DNA of 64,000 bases, from NCBI RefSeq assembly GCF_000619945.1, contig NZ_JHVC01000002.1:62001-126000 (forward strand), given 5' to 3'. Shown in pieces: positions 1-8,364 of the stretch (its first letter is position 1; each line of letters opens with the position of its first letter). This DNA is from Clostridium lundense DSM 17049 (GTDB lineage Bacteria > Bacillota > Clostridia > Clostridiales > Clostridiaceae). The notes under the pieces were generated by a model. It was not told the origin of the DNA. It saw only the letters and a list, made by a program, of their open reading frames with translations, and searched no databases. Both the position numbers and the translations under genes were made by a program.

Positions 1-2
1 TT

Positions 3-68
3 AATTTATCTCAAATATTAAGGGATTTAGTTATTGTCGATGGAATTGTAAAGGTAAATGTAGTGTAG
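3..68 (+). CDS. 3' end of an upstream coding region (partial)
   Basis: A reading frame is open from base 3 to a TAG at 66-68 (21 codons, ending ...KVNVV) and is followed closely by a strong terminator hairpin, as expected for the tail of a gene that begins left of the window. The fragment is too short to identify. Confidence 0.45.
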   Translation, partial: NLSQILRDLVIVDGIVKVNVV

Positions 69-89
69 TAAATAAAGATGATTTTATAA

Positions 90-147
90 AAATGCTTGTG
101 ATTATTTGAGAAGTAGTTCTCAATAGGCACAAGCATTTGTCATTTTT
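90..147 (+). terminator. Nested hairpin, probable intrinsic terminator
   Basis: An 11-bp perfect outer stem (90-100 with 128-138) encloses a second perfect 7-bp stem (106-112 with 117-123, loop GTAG). A T-rich run follows at 143-147. It sits between the partial upstream gene and the ABC transporter operon. Confidence 0.7.
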
Positions 148-208
148 AAATAAAATTATGCATATATAAATCCAAAACTAAATAAATATATGATAAGGAG
201 GGGGTCAT

Positions 209-1246
209 ATGTTAAAGATAAAAAAGGTGTTAGGATTAGTTTTAGCTTCAACTATGTTAATAACAATGGTTTCTGGCTGTGGAGCTAAAGAAACAGAAGA
301 GAAAAATAAGGTTAAAGCTGAAAAACTCACTATATATTGTGGACTAATGGAAGATCATATGGTAGCAGCTGTAAAAGAATTTGAAAAGGAGACAGGCATT
401 AAAGTTGATGCAGTAAGAATGAGTTCAGGAGAAATAATGGGGAGAGTAAAGGCTGAAAAGGAAAATCCTAAGGCATCTATATGGTTTGGAGGTCCAGCAG
501 ATGGATTTATACAGGCTCAAAAAGATGGGTTGCTAGAAAAATATATATCAGCAAATGCTAAAGATATACCAGAACAGTTTAAGGATAAGGATGGATATTG
601 GACAGGAATATATAAAGGTTACTTGGGGTTTGTTTCAAATAAAAAGTTATTAGGAGAAAAGGGTGCTCAAGCTCCACAAAGTTGGGAGGATTTATTAAAA
701 CCTGAATTTAAAGGACAAGTAGTAATTGCAAATCCAGGATCATCAGGAACAGCATATACATTACTTTCCACTGTTATACAAATAATGGGCGAAGAAAAAG
801 GCCTTGCATATATGAAAAAATTAAATGGACAGATTAAATCATATCAAAAGTCTGGAACTGCTCCAGGAAGAATGGTTGGTCAAGGTGAAGCTACAGTAGG
901 AGTAACATTTTTACATGATGCTATAAAATATAGAGAAGAAGGAATGAAGGACATAGTATTATCAGTACCTAAAGAAGGAACAGGTTATGAAATAGGAGCT
1001 GTAGCTGTTCTAAAAGGTGGCCCAGATCAAGAAGCAGCTAAAAAGTTTGTTGATTGGTGCTTAACAGTAAAGGCTCAAGAATTAGGTCAAACAGTAGGAT
1101 CTTATCAATTCTTAACTAACCCACAAGCCAAAGCACCAAAACAAGCGAATGAACTAAAGGACACTAAGCTTATTAACTATAACCTTGAATGGGCTGGTAG
1201 TCACAAAAATGAATTAATTGAAAAATGGAGTAATGCTATCAAATAA
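209..1246 (+). CDS. ABC transporter substrate-binding lipoprotein (Fe(III)/aminoethylphosphonate-type family)
   Basis: This is a 345-residue extracellular solute-binding lipoprotein. A lipoprotein signal peptide is visible: basic start, hydrophobic stretch, then lipobox VSGC with the acylated Cys at residue 24. The mature part has the two-lobed fold pattern of the family that binds ferric iron, putrescine or 2-aminoethylphosphonate (AfuA/FbpA/PhnS-like), for example GGPADGF and NPGSSGTAYT. The start is set by AAGGAGGGGG just upstream of ATG 209. A permease and an ATPase follow, so it is the binding component of one importer. The ligand cannot be told from sequence: iron is a fair guess and aminoethylphosphonate the main alternative. 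Confidence 0.85.
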   Translation: MLKIKKVLGLVLASTMLITMVSGCGAKETEEKNKVKAEKLTIYCGLMEDHMVAAVKEFEKETGIKVDAVRMSSGEIMGRVKAEKENPKASIWFGGPADGFIQAQKDGLLEKYISANAKDIPEQFKDKDGYWTGIYKGYLGFVSNKKLLGEKGAQAPQSWEDLLKPEFKGQVVIANPGSSGTAYTLLSTVIQIMGEEKGLAYMKKLNGQIKSYQKSGTAPGRMVGQGEATVGVTFLHDAIKYREEGMKDIVLSVPKEGTGYEIGAVAVLKGGPDQEAAKKFVDWCLTVKAQELGQTVGSYQFLTNPQAKAPKQANELKDTKLINYNLEWAGSHKNELIEKWSNAIK

Positions 1247-1249
1247 TTT

Positions 1250-1280
1250 AAAGCCCATCTTTTAAGATGGGCTTTAATAA
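1250..1280 (+). terminator. Palindrome between binding protein and permease genes (partial terminator)
   Basis: A perfect 26-base palindrome at 1250-1275 starts 3 bases after the binding-protein stop codon. It has only a short T run after it, so it probably stops some transcripts or protects the 3' end. That would give more binding protein than permease, a common arrangement in such operons. Confidence 0.6.
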
Positions 1281-1297
1281 AAAGCCGAGGTGATTAT

Positions 1298-2980
1298 ATG
1301 AATAATAGAATTAAAACAGAACTAGATGATGCAAAAAAGATTATAAGAGATCCTATACTTTTTACTGTAATAATAATAGTAATAGCAGCTCTTATTATAT
1401 TTATATTATGGCCATTATATGATGTTTTAAAGGAGAGCTTTTTACAAGGTAATGGGGGAATAACATTTAAATATTATAAGCAGATATTTAGTCAAGTTGA
1501 GACTAAAACTGTATTAATCAATACATTAGTACTTGGAGTGTTTGTAAGTGTAGTATGTACAGTTATAGGGTTTTTATTTGCATATGCAAATGCATATATT
1601 AATCTAAAATTTAAAAAGATATTTAGCATACTTACCATACTTCCAATAGTATCTCCACCTTTTGCTTTAGCAATGTCATTTATAATGCTTTTTGGACAAA
1701 GAGGTTTTATAACCTATAGTATATTAGGAATTAAGGATGCCAATGTGTATGGATTTTGGGGACTAGCTATAGTGCAAATACTAACATTTTTCCCAGTAGC
1801 ATATTTAGTTTTAACAGGGTTATTAAAGCAAATAGATCCTTGCTATGAAGAAGCAGCAAGAAATATGGGAGCATCAAGAATTTATATATTTAAAACTATT
1901 ATATTACCTTTGCTTAGACCAGGAATAGCTAATGCATTTTTATTAGTATTTATTCAGAGTGTTGCGGACTTTGGAAATGCAATGGTAATAGGAGGGAACT
2001 TTACTACTCTAGCGGCAAAAACCTATTTGCAAGCTATGGGGAATTATGATATTAAGGGTGGAACAGCATTGGCTACAGTGCTTTTAAGTATATCTATAAT
2101 AATGTTTGTATTACAGAAGTATTGGGTTGGAAATAAATCTTATGTAACTGTTACAGGAAAGCCTTCAAGACAGAGGGATTATATAACCGAAAAATCAATT
2201 ATAATTCCTGTAGAAACTCTGTGCTATCTAATATGTATATTTATACTTATACTTTATGTGTTAATACCTTATGGATCTTTTGTTAAGCTATGGGGTATTG
2301 ATTATACACCTACACTAAGCCACTATAAATATATAATGAATTTAGGAATGAAACCTCTATGGGATACAACATTATTATCTTTAATAGCAATGCCTATAAC
2401 TGGAGTTATGGGTATGATAATAGCATTTTTAATAGTTAGGAAAAAATTTTTCGGAAGAGAAGCTGTTGAGTTTGTATCAATGCTTTCTATGGCAGTTCCG
2501 GGAACAGTAATTGGTATGGGATACGTTTTAGCATATAATAAAAAACCATTAATATTAACAGGTACATCAGCTATTATAATATTAGCTTTTATATTTAGAA
2601 GTATGCCCGTAGGAATAAGATCAGGAGTTGCGTCTCTTAAACAGATAGATCCAGGAATTGAGGAAGCAGCACAAGATTTAGGTGCTAATTCTTTTAAGGT
2701 GTTTACATCTGTTACAATCCCTTTAATCAAGTCTGCTTTCTTTAGTGGTCTTGTTTATAGCTTTGTAAGAAGTATGACTGCTGTTAGTGCTGTAATATTT
2801 TTAGTATCAGCCAATTATAATCTACTTACAGTAACAATTATGTCTCAAGTTGATGTTGGAAGGATAGGAGTAGCAGCAGGATATTCCACTCTATTAATAC
2901 TTATAGTTATGATGGTAGTTGGAATTATGAAATTCCTATTAAGAAAGATAGGAATAAAAACTTCAACTAGAGAAGTTTAG
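1298..2980 (+). CDS. ABC transporter permease, two fused inner-membrane domains (FbpB-like)
   Basis: A 560-residue polytopic membrane protein made of two homologous permease halves of about 280 residues. Each half carries an EAA loop that contacts the ATPase: one around residues 185-200 (EEAARNMGASRIYIF) and one around 455-470 (EEAAQDLGANSFKVF). This fused layout is typical of ferric iron and 2-aminoethylphosphonate importers. It is preceded by GAGGTG close to ATG 1298 and followed after 11 bases by the ATPase gene. The substrate is not determined by the sequence. Confidence 0.88.
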   Translation: MNNRIKTELDDAKKIIRDPILFTVIIIVIAALIIFILWPLYDVLKESFLQGNGGITFKYYKQIFSQVETKTVLINTLVLGVFVSVVCTVIGFLFAYANAYINLKFKKIFSILTILPIVSPPFALAMSFIMLFGQRGFITYSILGIKDANVYGFWGLAIVQILTFFPVAYLVLTGLLKQIDPCYEEAARNMGASRIYIFKTIILPLLRPGIANAFLLVFIQSVADFGNAMVIGGNFTTLAAKTYLQAMGNYDIKGGTALATVLLSISIIMFVLQKYWVGNKSYVTVTGKPSRQRDYITEKSIIIPVETLCYLICIFILILYVLIPYGSFVKLWGIDYTPTLSHYKYIMNLGMKPLWDTTLLSLIAMPITGVMGMIIAFLIVRKKFFGREAVEFVSMLSMAVPGTVIGMGYVLAYNKKPLILTGTSAIIILAFIFRSMPVGIRSGVASLKQIDPGIEEAAQDLGANSFKVFTSVTIPLIKSAFFSGLVYSFVRSMTAVSAVIFLVSANYNLLTVTIMSQVDVGRIGVAAGYSTLLILIVMMVVGIMKFLLRKIGIKTSTREV

Positions 2981-2991
2981 GAGGAATTATA

Positions 2992-4068
2992 ATGAGTTCA
3001 AAGTTTGTTAAATTAGAAAATATAACAAAAATTTATAAGACTGTTGGAGGTAAGACCTTTACAGCAGTAGACAACATTTCTATTCATATAAAACCAGGTG
3101 AATTTGTGACACTATTAGGACCTTCAGGGTGCGGGAAAACTACTACATTAAGAATGATAGCTGGGTTTGAGGTGCCTACCAATGGGTATGTGTATATAGG
3201 AGAAGAAAAGGTTAACAATCTTACACCAGATAAAAGAGATACTGCAATGGTATTTCAGAGTTATGCTTTATTCCCACATTTAAATATATTTGAAAATATA
3301 GCTTATGGTTTAAGAATAAAAAAATTACCTCAAAAAGATATAGAAAAAAGTGTAAGAAATATACTAGAGCTTGTAGGATTATCAGATTTGGAGAATAGGG
3401 CGCCTAATCAACTGTCAGGGGGACAACAGCAAAGAGTAGCTTTAGCAAGAGCTTTAGTAATGCAGCCTTCGGTACTTTTATTTGATGAACCTTTATCTAA
3501 TTTAGATGCTAAGCTTAGAGTTTATATGAGAACAGAGATAAGAAAAATACAAAAGAAAATTGGGATAACTAGCATTTATGTAACTCATGACCAAGCCGAA
3601 GCTATGAGTATGTCTGATAGAGTAATTATAATGAACAAAGGATTAATAGAGCAGGTAGGAACACCTCAAGAAATATATAAAAATCCCGCTACAGACTTTG
3701 TGGCTGACTTTATAGGGATAGCAAATATATTTGAATCTTATATTAAAGAAGTAGAAGGAGAATATGTCTATATAGAACTTTTTGATAAAACATTTAAAAT
3801 TAAACCTAACAGAAAGTTTAGATTAAATGATAAAGTTAAAGTTGTTATTAGACCTGAAGCATTATATTTTGAAGAAGAAGGAGATATAAAAATAGGCATA
3901 AAATCTTCAGTGTTTATGGGCTCTTATCAAGATTATATTTTAAAGTATAAGGATATAGATATAAAACTTGTAGACTATAACCCATTAAATAAAAAAGTTT
4001 ATGAAGAGGGACAAAGTACTTTCCTTAAAATTGATGAAGGAAGTGTTCATATAATACCTATAAGTTAA
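2992..4068 (+). CDS. ABC transporter ATP-binding protein (PotA/FbpC-like)
   Basis: A 358-residue ATPase. Walker A GPSGCGKTT lies near residue 43, the Q-loop (VFQSYALFPH) near 88, the signature LSGGQQQR near 140, Walker B LLFDEP near 160, and the H-loop THD near 195. After about residue 235 there is a C-terminal extension of the TOBE type found in the MalK/PotA/FbpC group. AGGAGGAATTATA precedes ATG 2992. It energises the importer encoded by the two upstream genes and is the last gene of this operon, being followed by a large hairpin. Confidence 0.9.
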   Translation: MSSKFVKLENITKIYKTVGGKTFTAVDNISIHIKPGEFVTLLGPSGCGKTTTLRMIAGFEVPTNGYVYIGEEKVNNLTPDKRDTAMVFQSYALFPHLNIFENIAYGLRIKKLPQKDIEKSVRNILELVGLSDLENRAPNQLSGGQQQRVALARALVMQPSVLLFDEPLSNLDAKLRVYMRTEIRKIQKKIGITSIYVTHDQAEAMSMSDRVIIMNKGLIEQVGTPQEIYKNPATDFVADFIGIANIFESYIKEVEGEYVYIELFDKTFKIKPNRKFRLNDKVKVVIRPEALYFEEEGDIKIGIKSSVFMGSYQDYILKYKDIDIKLVDYNPLNKKVYEEGQSTFLKIDEGSVHIIPIS

Positions 4069-4085
4069 AATGAATAATAATTTTT

Positions 4086-4152
4086 AAACCACCAATCCAC
4101 TTTATTGCTCATAGCATATTATGAACAATAAAGTGGATTGGTGGTTTTTGGG
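4086..4152. repeat. Long palindrome, copy 1 of a two-copy hairpin family; probable terminator
   Basis: A 28-base arm (4086-4113) pairs with 4120-4147 with one C/A mismatch and a 6-base loop, then a T run. It lies 17 bases after the ABC ATPase gene, so it can act as its terminator, and the A-rich left flank would let it work in the other direction too. It closely resembles the palindrome at 5126-5187 (same core TTTATTG and TCATA), with paired base changes that keep the stem. Confidence 0.75.
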
Positions 4153-4263
4153 TACTAATTTTCGCAAGTTAGAAGTTAATTATAGTAAGATCCTCAAAAA
4201 TGGGGAAAACTATGTTATAAAGTTAAAAATTTTATAGCAAATGTTAGCTAGGAGGTGAATAAA

Positions 4264-4413
4264 ATGTTACAATATGAAATATATTTTAAGATTTAATCTA
4301 CAATGGTGACTTTTTCATTGAGAATTATACAGGAAAATAAATTTGTAGAGTTCTCAATAAAATAAAAGATAAACTAGGTTTAAAAATTATAGAAAAGCAT
4401 ATGAGGAGGATTT
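4264..4413 (+). pseudogene. Possible remnant of a small gene with intact ribosome binding site
   Basis: A strong AGGAGGTGAAT lies before ATG 4264, but the frame stops after 10 codons (MLQYEIYFKI). A shift at about 4288-4291 opens a frame reading DLIYNGDFFIENYTGK to TAA 4338. The same frame then continues as LNKIKDKLGLKIIEKHM up to the next gene. Joined, these would make a small protein of roughly 45-50 residues with one frameshift and one stop. Alternatively the 10-codon ORF is a true leader peptide for the gene at 4417. The family is not recognised. Confidence 0.3.
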
Positions 4414-4416
4414 ATT

Positions 4417-5100
4417 TTGGAGAACAGGGTAAAGGATAAAAAATATGTGCCAGTAATAGAAACAAGACTTAGAAAGAGAATTGTAGAGGTTCCAAAGGAA
4501 ATATATGATGCAAGTGGAATCAATGTTTTAGGAAAAAGGATAAAATCATTAATTTTTTCAACAGATGTTGCCATAATCAAGAATTCCAATGCGGACGGAG
4601 TAATTGCAGTTTATCCATTCACTCCTCAGCTTTCCATAACACATGCTATTATAGAAGTATCTCCTAGTCCAGTATTTGTAGGAGTAGGAGGAGGACTAAC
4701 AACAGGACAAAGATCTATTGATATTGCACTTAATGCTGAGTTATATGGAGCTTTTGGTGTGGTAATGAATGCTCCTACGCCAAATGAATTGATTAAGGAA
4801 ATGAAACAAAGAATTGATATTCCTATTGTAATTACTGTAGTATCAGAAAAGGAAAACATTGAAGAGAGGATAAAGGCAGGTGTTTCTATATTTAATGTTT
4901 CAGGAGGAGCTAAAACAGCTCAGATTGTTGAAAATATAAGAAGGAGATTCCCGGATGTAGCTATAATTGCAACAGGGGGGCAGAATGTGGAAAGTATTCG
5001 TAATACAATTAAAGCAGGGGCTAATGCAATTACATATACCCCTCCAAGTACTGGGGAAATGTTTTCTGACATCATGGATAAGTATAGGGAGACACTATAA
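4417..5100 (+). CDS. TIM-barrel protein of unknown function (often labelled hydrolase)
   Basis: A 227-residue soluble protein, starting at TTG 4417 behind AGGAGG. The repeated beta-strand/alpha-helix pattern and the C-terminal glycine-rich phosphate-binding-like loops (NVSGGAKT near residue 160 and IATGGQN near 187) resemble (beta/alpha)8 barrels such as KDPG aldolase, ThiG or phosphoribosylanthranilate isomerase. I recognise no exact family and no catalytic residues that fix a reaction. The gene is single, set between two related long palindromes. Confidence 0.6.
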   Translation: MENRVKDKKYVPVIETRLRKRIVEVPKEIYDASGINVLGKRIKSLIFSTDVAIIKNSNADGVIAVYPFTPQLSITHAIIEVSPSPVFVGVGGGLTTGQRSIDIALNAELYGAFGVVMNAPTPNELIKEMKQRIDIPIVITVVSEKENIEERIKAGVSIFNVSGGAKTAQIVENIRRRFPDVAIIATGGQNVESIRNTIKAGANAITYTPPSTGEMFSDIMDKYRETL

Positions 5101-5125
5101 ACAATGAAGGTTATTTAAAACTTTT

Positions 5126-5188
5126 AATTCACCACTCCGCTTTATTGTTCATAATATAATATGAACAATAAAGCGGAGTGGTGGTTTT
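5126..5188. repeat. Long palindrome, copy 2; overlaps the manC start region
   Basis: A stem of about 24 bp (5130-5153 with 5160-5183) with a 6-base loop, plus a weaker base extension. Compared with the 4086-4147 copy, two stem positions differ on both arms together (A-T to C-G and A-T to G-C), so pairing is conserved. It follows the TIM-barrel gene by 25 bases, as a terminator would, but its right arm also holds the probable ribosome binding site of manC. Confidence 0.75.
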
Positions 5189-6254
5189 GTTATATGCACT
5201 AATTCTTGCAGGTGGAAAAGGAACAAGACTTTATCCATTATCAAGAGAAGATAATCCAAAACAATTTTTAAAAATAATAAACAATAAGAGTTTTTTAAGA
5301 AATACTGTAGACAGAATAAAACCATTAGTTAATAAAGAAAATATATATGTTGTAACTAATGAGAAATATTTAGATAAGGTATACGGAGAATTGCCGGAAT
5401 TGAATAAGGAAAATATATTTGTAGAACCCGCCAATAAAGAGACTGCTACATGTATAGGGTTATCTGCAGTAAGACTGTTAAAGAAGGATAAAGATGCATT
5501 AATGATAGTACTTCCTTCAGATCATTATATTGAAAATGAAAAAGTGTTTATAGATACTATAAATCAGGCAGTAGATACTGTAGATAGAAGAAGAGGGCTA
5601 ATAACTATAGGGGTGCCACCAACAAGGCCAGAAACAGGATATGGATATATAGAAGTAGGAGAAAGAATCTTTGGTGATATTGCAGCATACAAGGTAGAGA
5701 GATTCTTGGAAAAACCCAACCTAGAAGTAGCAAAGGATTTAATTTTTAAAGGAACTTATTTGTGGAATAGTGGTATGTTTGTGTGGAGGGCAGATGTATA
5801 TTTAAGAGAAATGGAGAAGTATTTGCCGAAGATGTATAAAAGTATGATGAATATTTATTCTAATTTAGGTACAGAATCAGAAAAAGAAATTATAAGGGAA
5901 GAATATAATTTAATTGATGGTATTTCTGTTGACTTTGGCATAATGCAAAAGACAAGAAAAGCTTATGTAATAAAATGTGAGTTTATATGGGACGATATAG
6001 GAAATTTTGCGTCATTATCTAGGTTTTTAAAAAATTTCCGAGGAAATAATGTTAATGGAAATACTTTTATAGAGGAAAGTGACAACTGTATGATCTTTGG
6101 TGGCGAAAAATTGGTTATTGGATTTGGTATTAAAGATTTAATAATTGTTGATGCTGGAGATGTAATTTTAGTTATGGATAAAAATAAGGATCAGGAAATA
6201 AAGCATTTGGTAAATAAATTAAAAGAATATGATGGTTTTGGTAAATATACCTAA
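5187..6254 (+). CDS. manC: Mannose-1-phosphate guanylyltransferase (GDP-mannose synthesis)
   Basis: A nucleotidyltransferase of about 355 residues that makes GDP-mannose from mannose-1-phosphate and GTP. The N-terminal signature LILAGGKGTRLYPLSR and the product-site motif FLEKP (near residue 176) are both present. The length fits the short form without the isomerase domain. No in-frame ATG exists at the start. TTG 5187 with GGAG 8 bases upstream is the best choice, with GTG 5178 or 5181 as alternatives. All three lie in or next to the right arm of the 5126-5188 palindrome. No other GDP-mannose gene is adjacent. Confidence 0.85.
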   Translation: MLYALILAGGKGTRLYPLSREDNPKQFLKIINNKSFLRNTVDRIKPLVNKENIYVVTNEKYLDKVYGELPELNKENIFVEPANKETATCIGLSAVRLLKKDKDALMIVLPSDHYIENEKVFIDTINQAVDTVDRRRGLITIGVPPTRPETGYGYIEVGERIFGDIAAYKVERFLEKPNLEVAKDLIFKGTYLWNSGMFVWRADVYLREMEKYLPKMYKSMMNIYSNLGTESEKEIIREEYNLIDGISVDFGIMQKTRKAYVIKCEFIWDDIGNFASLSRFLKNFRGNNVNGNTFIEESDNCMIFGGEKLVIGFGIKDLIIVDAGDVILVMDKNKDQEIKHLVNKLKEYDGFGKYT

Positions 6255-6265
6255 AATAATAGGTT

Positions 6266-6290
6266 AAAGGATGCATATGCATCCTTTTTT
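6266..6290 (+). terminator. Intrinsic terminator after manC
   Basis: AAAGGATGCAT pairs perfectly with ATGCATCCTTT and runs straight into a T tract ending at 6290. Confidence 0.85.
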
Positions 6291-6390
6291 AAATTTACAG
6301 TAAGGTATTCATATATATTATTAGTTTTTTAAATGTTAAGTGTTCTTTTTCAAGTTAAAAAAGTTAAGGTGTATAGCATTGTTATTTTGA

Positions 6391-6399
6391 TGATATAAT
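6391..6399 (+). promoter_or_regulatory. Extended -10 promoter for the DNA glycosylase gene
   Basis: TGATATAAT is an extended -10 element, about 50 bases ahead of the gene. No good -35 box is seen, as is usual for extended -10 promoters. Confidence 0.5.
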
Positions 6400-6449
6400 A
6401 TTTTTAAAAGATATTATTTAATATAATAACTTATAAAGGAATGATAAAT

Positions 6450-7055
6450 TTGAAATTACCTAGAGAGTTCTATAATAGGGATACCATTGAGGTGTCAAAG
6501 GAATTATTAGGAAAAGTATTAGTAACAAAAGAAAATGGTATAGTATGCAAGGGGAAAATAGTAGAAGTAGAAGCTTACATGGGAATTGAAGATAAAGCTG
6601 CTCATTCTTATGGTGGAAGAAAGACAAAAAGAGTAGAAGTAATGTATGGAGATCCGGGATTTGCTTATGTTTATTTTATATATGGATTATATTATTGTAT
6701 GAATGTAGTTACTAGGGAAAAGGGAGTTCCCCAAGCTGTATTGATTAGAGCATTAGAACCTATAGAAGGATTTGATGTAATAAGCAATAGAAGATTTAAG
6801 AAAAATTATGACGAACTTACTAAAAGGGAAAAAATAAATTTAACTAATGGGCCTTCTAAACTATGTGCTGCTATGAACATAGACAAATTATTAAATGCAG
6901 AGGATCTTTGTGGAGAAGTTATTTATATAGAAGAAGGGGAAAAGGAAGATTTTCAAATTGTTGAATCCAAAAGAATTGGAATAGATTATGCGGAAGAAGC
7001 TAAGGATTATCTATGGAGATTCTACATAGAGGGTAATAAATATGTATCAAAATGA
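6450..7055 (+). CDS. mpg: 3-methyladenine DNA glycosylase (AAG/MPG family)
   Basis: A base-excision repair enzyme that removes alkylated and deaminated purines from DNA. The family pattern is clear: the ELLGKVLV start, EVEAYMG (with the catalytic glutamate), DKAAHSYGGRKTKR, and the VYFIYGLYYCMNVV stretch. Length (about 201 residues) is normal. An ATG lies at 6441, but AAAGGA abuts it directly, so TTG 6450, 9 bases after that site, is more likely. It appears to be transcribed alone from an extended -10 promoter. Confidence 0.88.
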   Translation: MKLPREFYNRDTIEVSKELLGKVLVTKENGIVCKGKIVEVEAYMGIEDKAAHSYGGRKTKRVEVMYGDPGFAYVYFIYGLYYCMNVVTREKGVPQAVLIRALEPIEGFDVISNRRFKKNYDELTKREKINLTNGPSKLCAAMNIDKLLNAEDLCGEVIYIEEGEKEDFQIVESKRIGIDYAEEAKDYLWRFYIEGNKYVSK

Positions 7056-7165
7056 TCCATTATGAAAATTACAGTTAAATGGTAAATTATTATTGTAAAT
7101 GTTAAAATAATAAAGTAACTGTATGATGTTTACTTAAGAAAATATTTAAAGGGATGGGTGGAAAA

Positions 7166-8353
7166 ATGAGAATACTTTATTATGATTGTTTTTCAGGAAT
7201 AAGCGGAGATATGAATTTAGGCGCAATGATAGACTTAGGAGTGGACAAGAATTATTTGATAGAAGAGTTGTCAAAGTTAAATTTAGATGAATATAGAATA
7301 GAAATAAATAAAGAAGAGAGAAAGGGCATAATTGGTACCAAAGTTAATGTAATATTAGAACATAATCATAGTCATAATCATGAAGAACATTATCATAGAA
7401 ATTTAACGGATATAGAAGAAATAATATATAATAGTGGATTACGAACTGAAGTAAAAGAATTAAGTATGAATATTTTTACAAAGGTAGCGGAGGCAGAAGC
7501 AAAGGTTCATGGCAAGCCATTATATGAAGTGCATTTTCATGAAGTAGGTGCAGTGGATTCTATAGTAGATATTGTAGGAGCAGCTATTTGTTTTTATTGT
7601 TTAAAAATAGATAAAGTTATAGCTTCTAAAATAGAGTTAGGAAAAGGTTTTATAAATTGTGCCCATGGTGTTTTACCTGTACCAGCTCCAGCTACTACTG
7701 AAATATTAAAGGGAATACCTGTAACGTTGGGAAACATTCTCTTTGAAGCTACAACACCAACAGGAGCTGCTATAATAGCCACATTAACAGAAGAATTTAT
7801 AGAAAATGTAGATTTTAAAATAGACAAAGTTGGGTATGGAGTAGGGCAGAAAGATGAAGGTAATATACCTAATGTTTTAAGAGTATTTATAGGGGAAACA
7901 GAGGAGAAGAATAGTCACTATATTATGGAATGCAATATAGATGACATGAATCCAGAAGTATATTCCTATGTAATAGATAAATTATTTGAAGTGGGAGCCT
8001 CAGATGTTTATTTAACACCTATAATTATGAAAAAGGGAAGACCTGCAACAATGTTATCTGTGCTTTATGAAAAAAAAGTAGAAGATAGGCTTAAAGATAT
8101 AATTTTTAGGCAGACTACTACTATTGGAACTAGAAAGTATAAAGTAGAAAAAGAATTTCTCCAAAGAGAGATATTATATTTAAATACTCCATACGGTGAG
8201 GTAAGAGTGAAGAATTCTTACCTAAATGGAGAAAGAATAAAATATAAGCCAGAATATGAGGATTTAAAAAGAATATCAGAGGAGAAGAATATACCGCTTA
8301 TAAGCATTTATAATATAGTTCAAAATTTAATAGACAAACACCATAATATTTGA
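7166..8353 (+). CDS. larC: Nickel-pincer cofactor biosynthesis protein LarC (nickel insertion)
   Basis: LarC is the CTP-dependent cyclometallase that inserts nickel into the pyridinium dithiocarboxylic mononucleotide cofactor used by lactate racemase. The start MRILYYDCFSGISGDM is diagnostic. A histidine-rich segment (EHNHSHNHEEHYH, about residues 70-85) is a likely nickel-handling site. In Lactobacillus plantarum larC is split and needs a programmed frameshift; here it is one uninterrupted frame of about 395 codons. ATG 7166 fits the GGGTGG site better than ATG 7154. larE follows after 11 bases. Confidence 0.92.
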   Translation: MRILYYDCFSGISGDMNLGAMIDLGVDKNYLIEELSKLNLDEYRIEINKEERKGIIGTKVNVILEHNHSHNHEEHYHRNLTDIEEIIYNSGLRTEVKELSMNIFTKVAEAEAKVHGKPLYEVHFHEVGAVDSIVDIVGAAICFYCLKIDKVIASKIELGKGFINCAHGVLPVPAPATTEILKGIPVTLGNILFEATTPTGAAIIATLTEEFIENVDFKIDKVGYGVGQKDEGNIPNVLRVFIGETEEKNSHYIMECNIDDMNPEVYSYVIDKLFEVGASDVYLTPIIMKKGRPATMLSVLYEKKVEDRLKDIIFRQTTTIGTRKYKVEKEFLQREILYLNTPYGEVRVKNSYLNGERIKYKPEYEDLKRISEEKNIPLISIYNIVQNLIDKHHNI

Positions 8354-8364
8354 GGTGAGGGTTA

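Noticed and set aside
2323..2730. 135-codon frame on the minus strand inside the permease gene
   Set aside because: It lies wholly inside a clear membrane permease gene, has no ribosome binding site, and its sequence is the reverse shadow of hydrophobic codons.
7071..7122. ACAGTTA/TAACTGT inverted repeat before larC as an operator
   Set aside because: The arms are only 7 bases and 38 bases apart in very AT-rich DNA, so chance is likely.
7166..8353. Programmed frameshift in larC as in Lactobacillus plantarum
   Set aside because: The frame is continuous from start to end, so no frameshift is needed.
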